A DNA stretch of 15,449 nt from Phenylobacterium aquaticum (lineage in GTDB: Bacteria > Pseudomonadota > Alphaproteobacteria > Caulobacterales > Caulobacteraceae). The notes under the pieces are model-generated. The model had not been told where the DNA came from, did not search any database, and saw nothing but the letters and a program-made list of their open reading frames with translations. The stretch's first letter is position 1; every line of letters begins with the position of its first letter. A program made the position numbers and the translations under genes. The stretch covers positions 1 to 15,449 of the forward strand of contig NZ_CANCLE010000095.1 of the NCBI RefSeq assembly GCF_947378715.1. The letters run 5' to 3'. Of the stretch, positions 14,098 to 15,449 are shown piece after piece.

Positions 14098-14529
14098 TCA
14101 GGCTCCCGGCGCGACAGCCAAGATCACTGCGCTCTTGGTGTTTTCATGAGTCAAGGTCGCGACCTTGCCCGTCCGATCGGCCAACAGCCTCATGAAATCC
14201 GACAACGCCTCTAACTCGGCGGGCCCTTGGACCTCACGGGGGTCCAGATCAAACTCGATCTCTTCCTCGTCGAAGAAATGGCTCTTCAGCCCAACATGTC
14301 CAACTTCTAGTCTAAGTAAGGGGGCTGACAGGGCGCGTTGTTCAAACAGGGATTTGACGCTGACAGGCATGGGAGCCGGCTTTCCGTCGATGTAGAAGGT
14401 CGGGCTTGGAGATAGCCGCGCCAGCGCGTCAAGCACTCGCTGCCAATCATCGACGGTCGCGCCAACGACATAGATGTCGCGCCACGATCCATCCCATTCG
14501 AACTCCGAGACGACATCTTTCCAGTTCAT
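14098..14529 (-). CDS. unrecognised acidic protein in a GC-poorer patch
   Basis: I do not recognise this 143-residue protein. It starts MNWKDVVSEFEWDGSWRDIY and is rich in acidic and aromatic residues, with FYIDGKPAPMPV in the middle and an acidic run HFFDEEEIEFDLDP near residue 85-97. A likely amphipathic helix (PAELEALSDFMRLLADRTGK) comes before a final TKSAVILAV strand. There is no signal peptide or membrane helix, so it should be cytosolic. Hand counts of four 60-base blocks give 53 to 67% GC, clearly below the roughly 70-78% of flanking genes, and third positions are looser, which suggests recent acquisition. No ribosome site is visible before ATG 14529; the frame is open to 14577, but that extension looks unlikely. 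Small acidic orphans of this kind are sometimes immunity proteins, but no toxin gene is present, so that is only a guess. Confidence 0.6.
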   Translation of the reverse strand: MNWKDVVSEFEWDGSWRDIYVVGATVDDWQRVLDALARLSPSPTFYIDGKPAPMPVSVKSLFEQRALSAPLLRLEVGHVGLKSHFFDEEEIEFDLDPREVQGPAELEALSDFMRLLADRTGKVATLTHENTKSAVILAVAPGA

Positions 14530-14608
14530 AGGCCATCTAGGCAGCTTGGCCGTGCACCACCAACCCCCGCAATCCACCCATCCCCTGCCATCCAGCGACC
14601 GCCCGTCG

Positions 14609-15316
14609 TCACCAGGGCACAGTCCGTCCCCGATAGTCGAGGTATCGCAGCCCGGCCTGGCCCTCGGCGGCGATCAGCACCTCCACGAGGCTTGGCACGC
14701 TGTCCGCGAGGGTCAGGGGCGCGTCCGGGCCGCCGAGATCGGTGCGGACCCAGCCTGGCGCCATCAAGACCATGGCCCGCGTCCCGTCCGCATGGCGCGC
14801 CGCGAAGCTGCGCATGAAGGTGTTCAGGGCCGCCTTGCTGCCCCGGTAGAGCTCACGCTTCCCTTGAGTGTTGTTGGCGACGCTCCCTTGGCCCGACGAC
14901 ATCACCCCGATCGTCCCCGTGGGGGTCACGAGGTCCTGGAGCGCCTCGACGACCCGCATCGGGCTCAGGGCGTTGGTCACCATCACCCGGACGAATTCGT
15001 CGGTGTCGACCTCGGCGAGGCTCTGGTTCGGGTGGGCGTTGGCCACCCCGGCGTTCACGAACAGCAGGTCAAAGCGCCGCCCCGCCAGCCGGGCGCGCAG
15101 CGCCGCGATCTCATCCGGTACATTGATATCGACCGTCTCGATCTCGAGGTGGGCCGGACGCTTGGCCGCCAGCTCATGCAGGGCGGTCCGCCTTCCGGCC
15201 CGGACCGTCCCGACCGCGTTCCAGCCGCGCTCCAGAAAGGTCTCGACCATGGCGAGGCCAAGCCCTCGCGAGGCGGCTATGATCAGGACGGTCTTGGTCA
15301 CGGCGGGATGGGGCAT
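14609..15316 (-). CDS. short-chain dehydrogenase/reductase (SDR family)
   Basis: A 235-residue NAD(P)-dependent oxidoreductase of the classical SDR type. Visible in order: the cofactor loop AASRGLG (14-20), the NAG motif VNAGVAN (about 88-93), structural Asn115 (VTNALSP), catalytic Ser near 140-141 (VMSSGQGS), Tyr157 and Lys161 (YRGSK), and PGWVRTDLGG (187-196) after the active site. The usual TGxxxGxG has become IAASRGLG, with the first Gly replaced by Ala. Arg17 in the loop suits NADPH. The ATG at 15316 is chosen because AGGA lies about 9 bases upstream; an in-frame ATG at 15355 would add 13 residues (MIHPTPPIPGRRD). The relatives I recall are annotated only as SDR or C-factor-like proteins, and the substrate is unknown. 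A strong -10 box and a flanking inverted repeat lie upstream. Confidence 0.9.
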   Translation of the reverse strand: MPHPAVTKTVLIIAASRGLGLAMVETFLERGWNAVGTVRAGRRTALHELAAKRPAHLEIETVDINVPDEIAALRARLAGRRFDLLFVNAGVANAHPNQSLAEVDTDEFVRVMVTNALSPMRVVEALQDLVTPTGTIGVMSSGQGSVANNTQGKRELYRGSKAALNTFMRSFAARHADGTRAMVLMAPGWVRTDLGGPDAPLTLADSVPSLVEVLIAAEGQAGLRYLDYRGRTVPW

Positions 15317-15379
15317 GTCGCGTCTTCCTGGGATCGGTGGGGTGGGATGGATCATGCGGAACCGCCAGATAGGGCGGAA

Positions 15380-15411
15380 GACGCATCATATGCATTGAAC
15401 AGCTGCGTCAG
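15380..15411 (-). promoter_or_regulatory. SDR promoter framed by an inverted repeat (possible operator)
   Basis: On the minus strand CTGACG (15406-15411) and TATGAT (15385-15390) make a promoter with a short 15-base spacer; TATGAT matches TATAAT at 5 of 6 positions. GACGCA (15380-15385) and TGCGTC (15404-15409) form an inverted repeat with 18 bases between arms that covers the promoter, as an operator would. The region is visibly more A/T-rich than its surroundings. Confidence 0.38.
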
Positions 15412-15449
15412 ACGCCATCTATGGACGAGGCCTATGCGCCGCCGCGCCA

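Noticed and set aside
13893..14149. Possible small plus-strand gene at 13958-14149 in the largest gap
   Set aside because: No ribosome site, overlaps the end of the minus-strand gene at 14098, has a poor codon pattern and no recognisable family.

Overview
The window looks like ordinary chromosome from an alphaproteobacterium of the Caulobacteraceae type (Caulobacter, Phenylobacterium or a close relative). This is an inference from very high GC with strong G/C third positions, dense gene packing on both strands, many GTGA/ATGA overlaps, the fabA-fabB pair, an alphaproteobacterial HslV with a short propeptide, and a DUF2244 gene beside nth. I see no insertion sequence, phage, CRISPR array, rRNA or tRNA. 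No stretch over 300 bases lacks a gene; the longest gap is about 205 bases (13893-14097), where I see nothing convincing.

Layout from left to right. On the minus strand lie fabB (cut by the window edge) and fabA, the anaerobic-type unsaturated fatty acid pair, then a small exported protein with two SH3-like repeats. A plus-strand D-2-hydroxyacid dehydrogenase follows and ends 6 bases from a convergent zinc alcohol dehydrogenase. A MoeB/ThiF-type adenylyltransferase lies upstream of the latter on the same strand. Divergent from moeB is the HslVU protease region: hslV, a small two-helix membrane protein, an exported protein with two NTF2-like repeats, then hslU. The first three genes overlap by 4 bases at each junction, while hslU sits after a 46-base gap that contains a heat-shock-like promoter.

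Next come a convergent DUF2244 membrane protein, nth (endonuclease III) with a LysR regulator 3 bases behind it, a 47-codon membrane microprotein, a six-helix hybrid histidine kinase with a receiver domain, and a small lipoprotein. On the minus strand at the right end are an exported cyclophilin-type peptidyl-prolyl isomerase, an unrecognised acidic protein in a GC-poorer patch, and a short-chain dehydrogenase whose upstream region has a promoter framed by an inverted repeat.

Most genes are housekeeping or common accessory functions with no single pathway linking them. The parts most worth a second look are the split hslV/hslU arrangement with its two intervening genes and separate promoter candidates, the GC-poor orphan at 14098-14529, the small membrane protein at 10512-10655, and the palindromic sites at 12493 and 15380. 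I did not find evidence for a wholly new multi-gene system.
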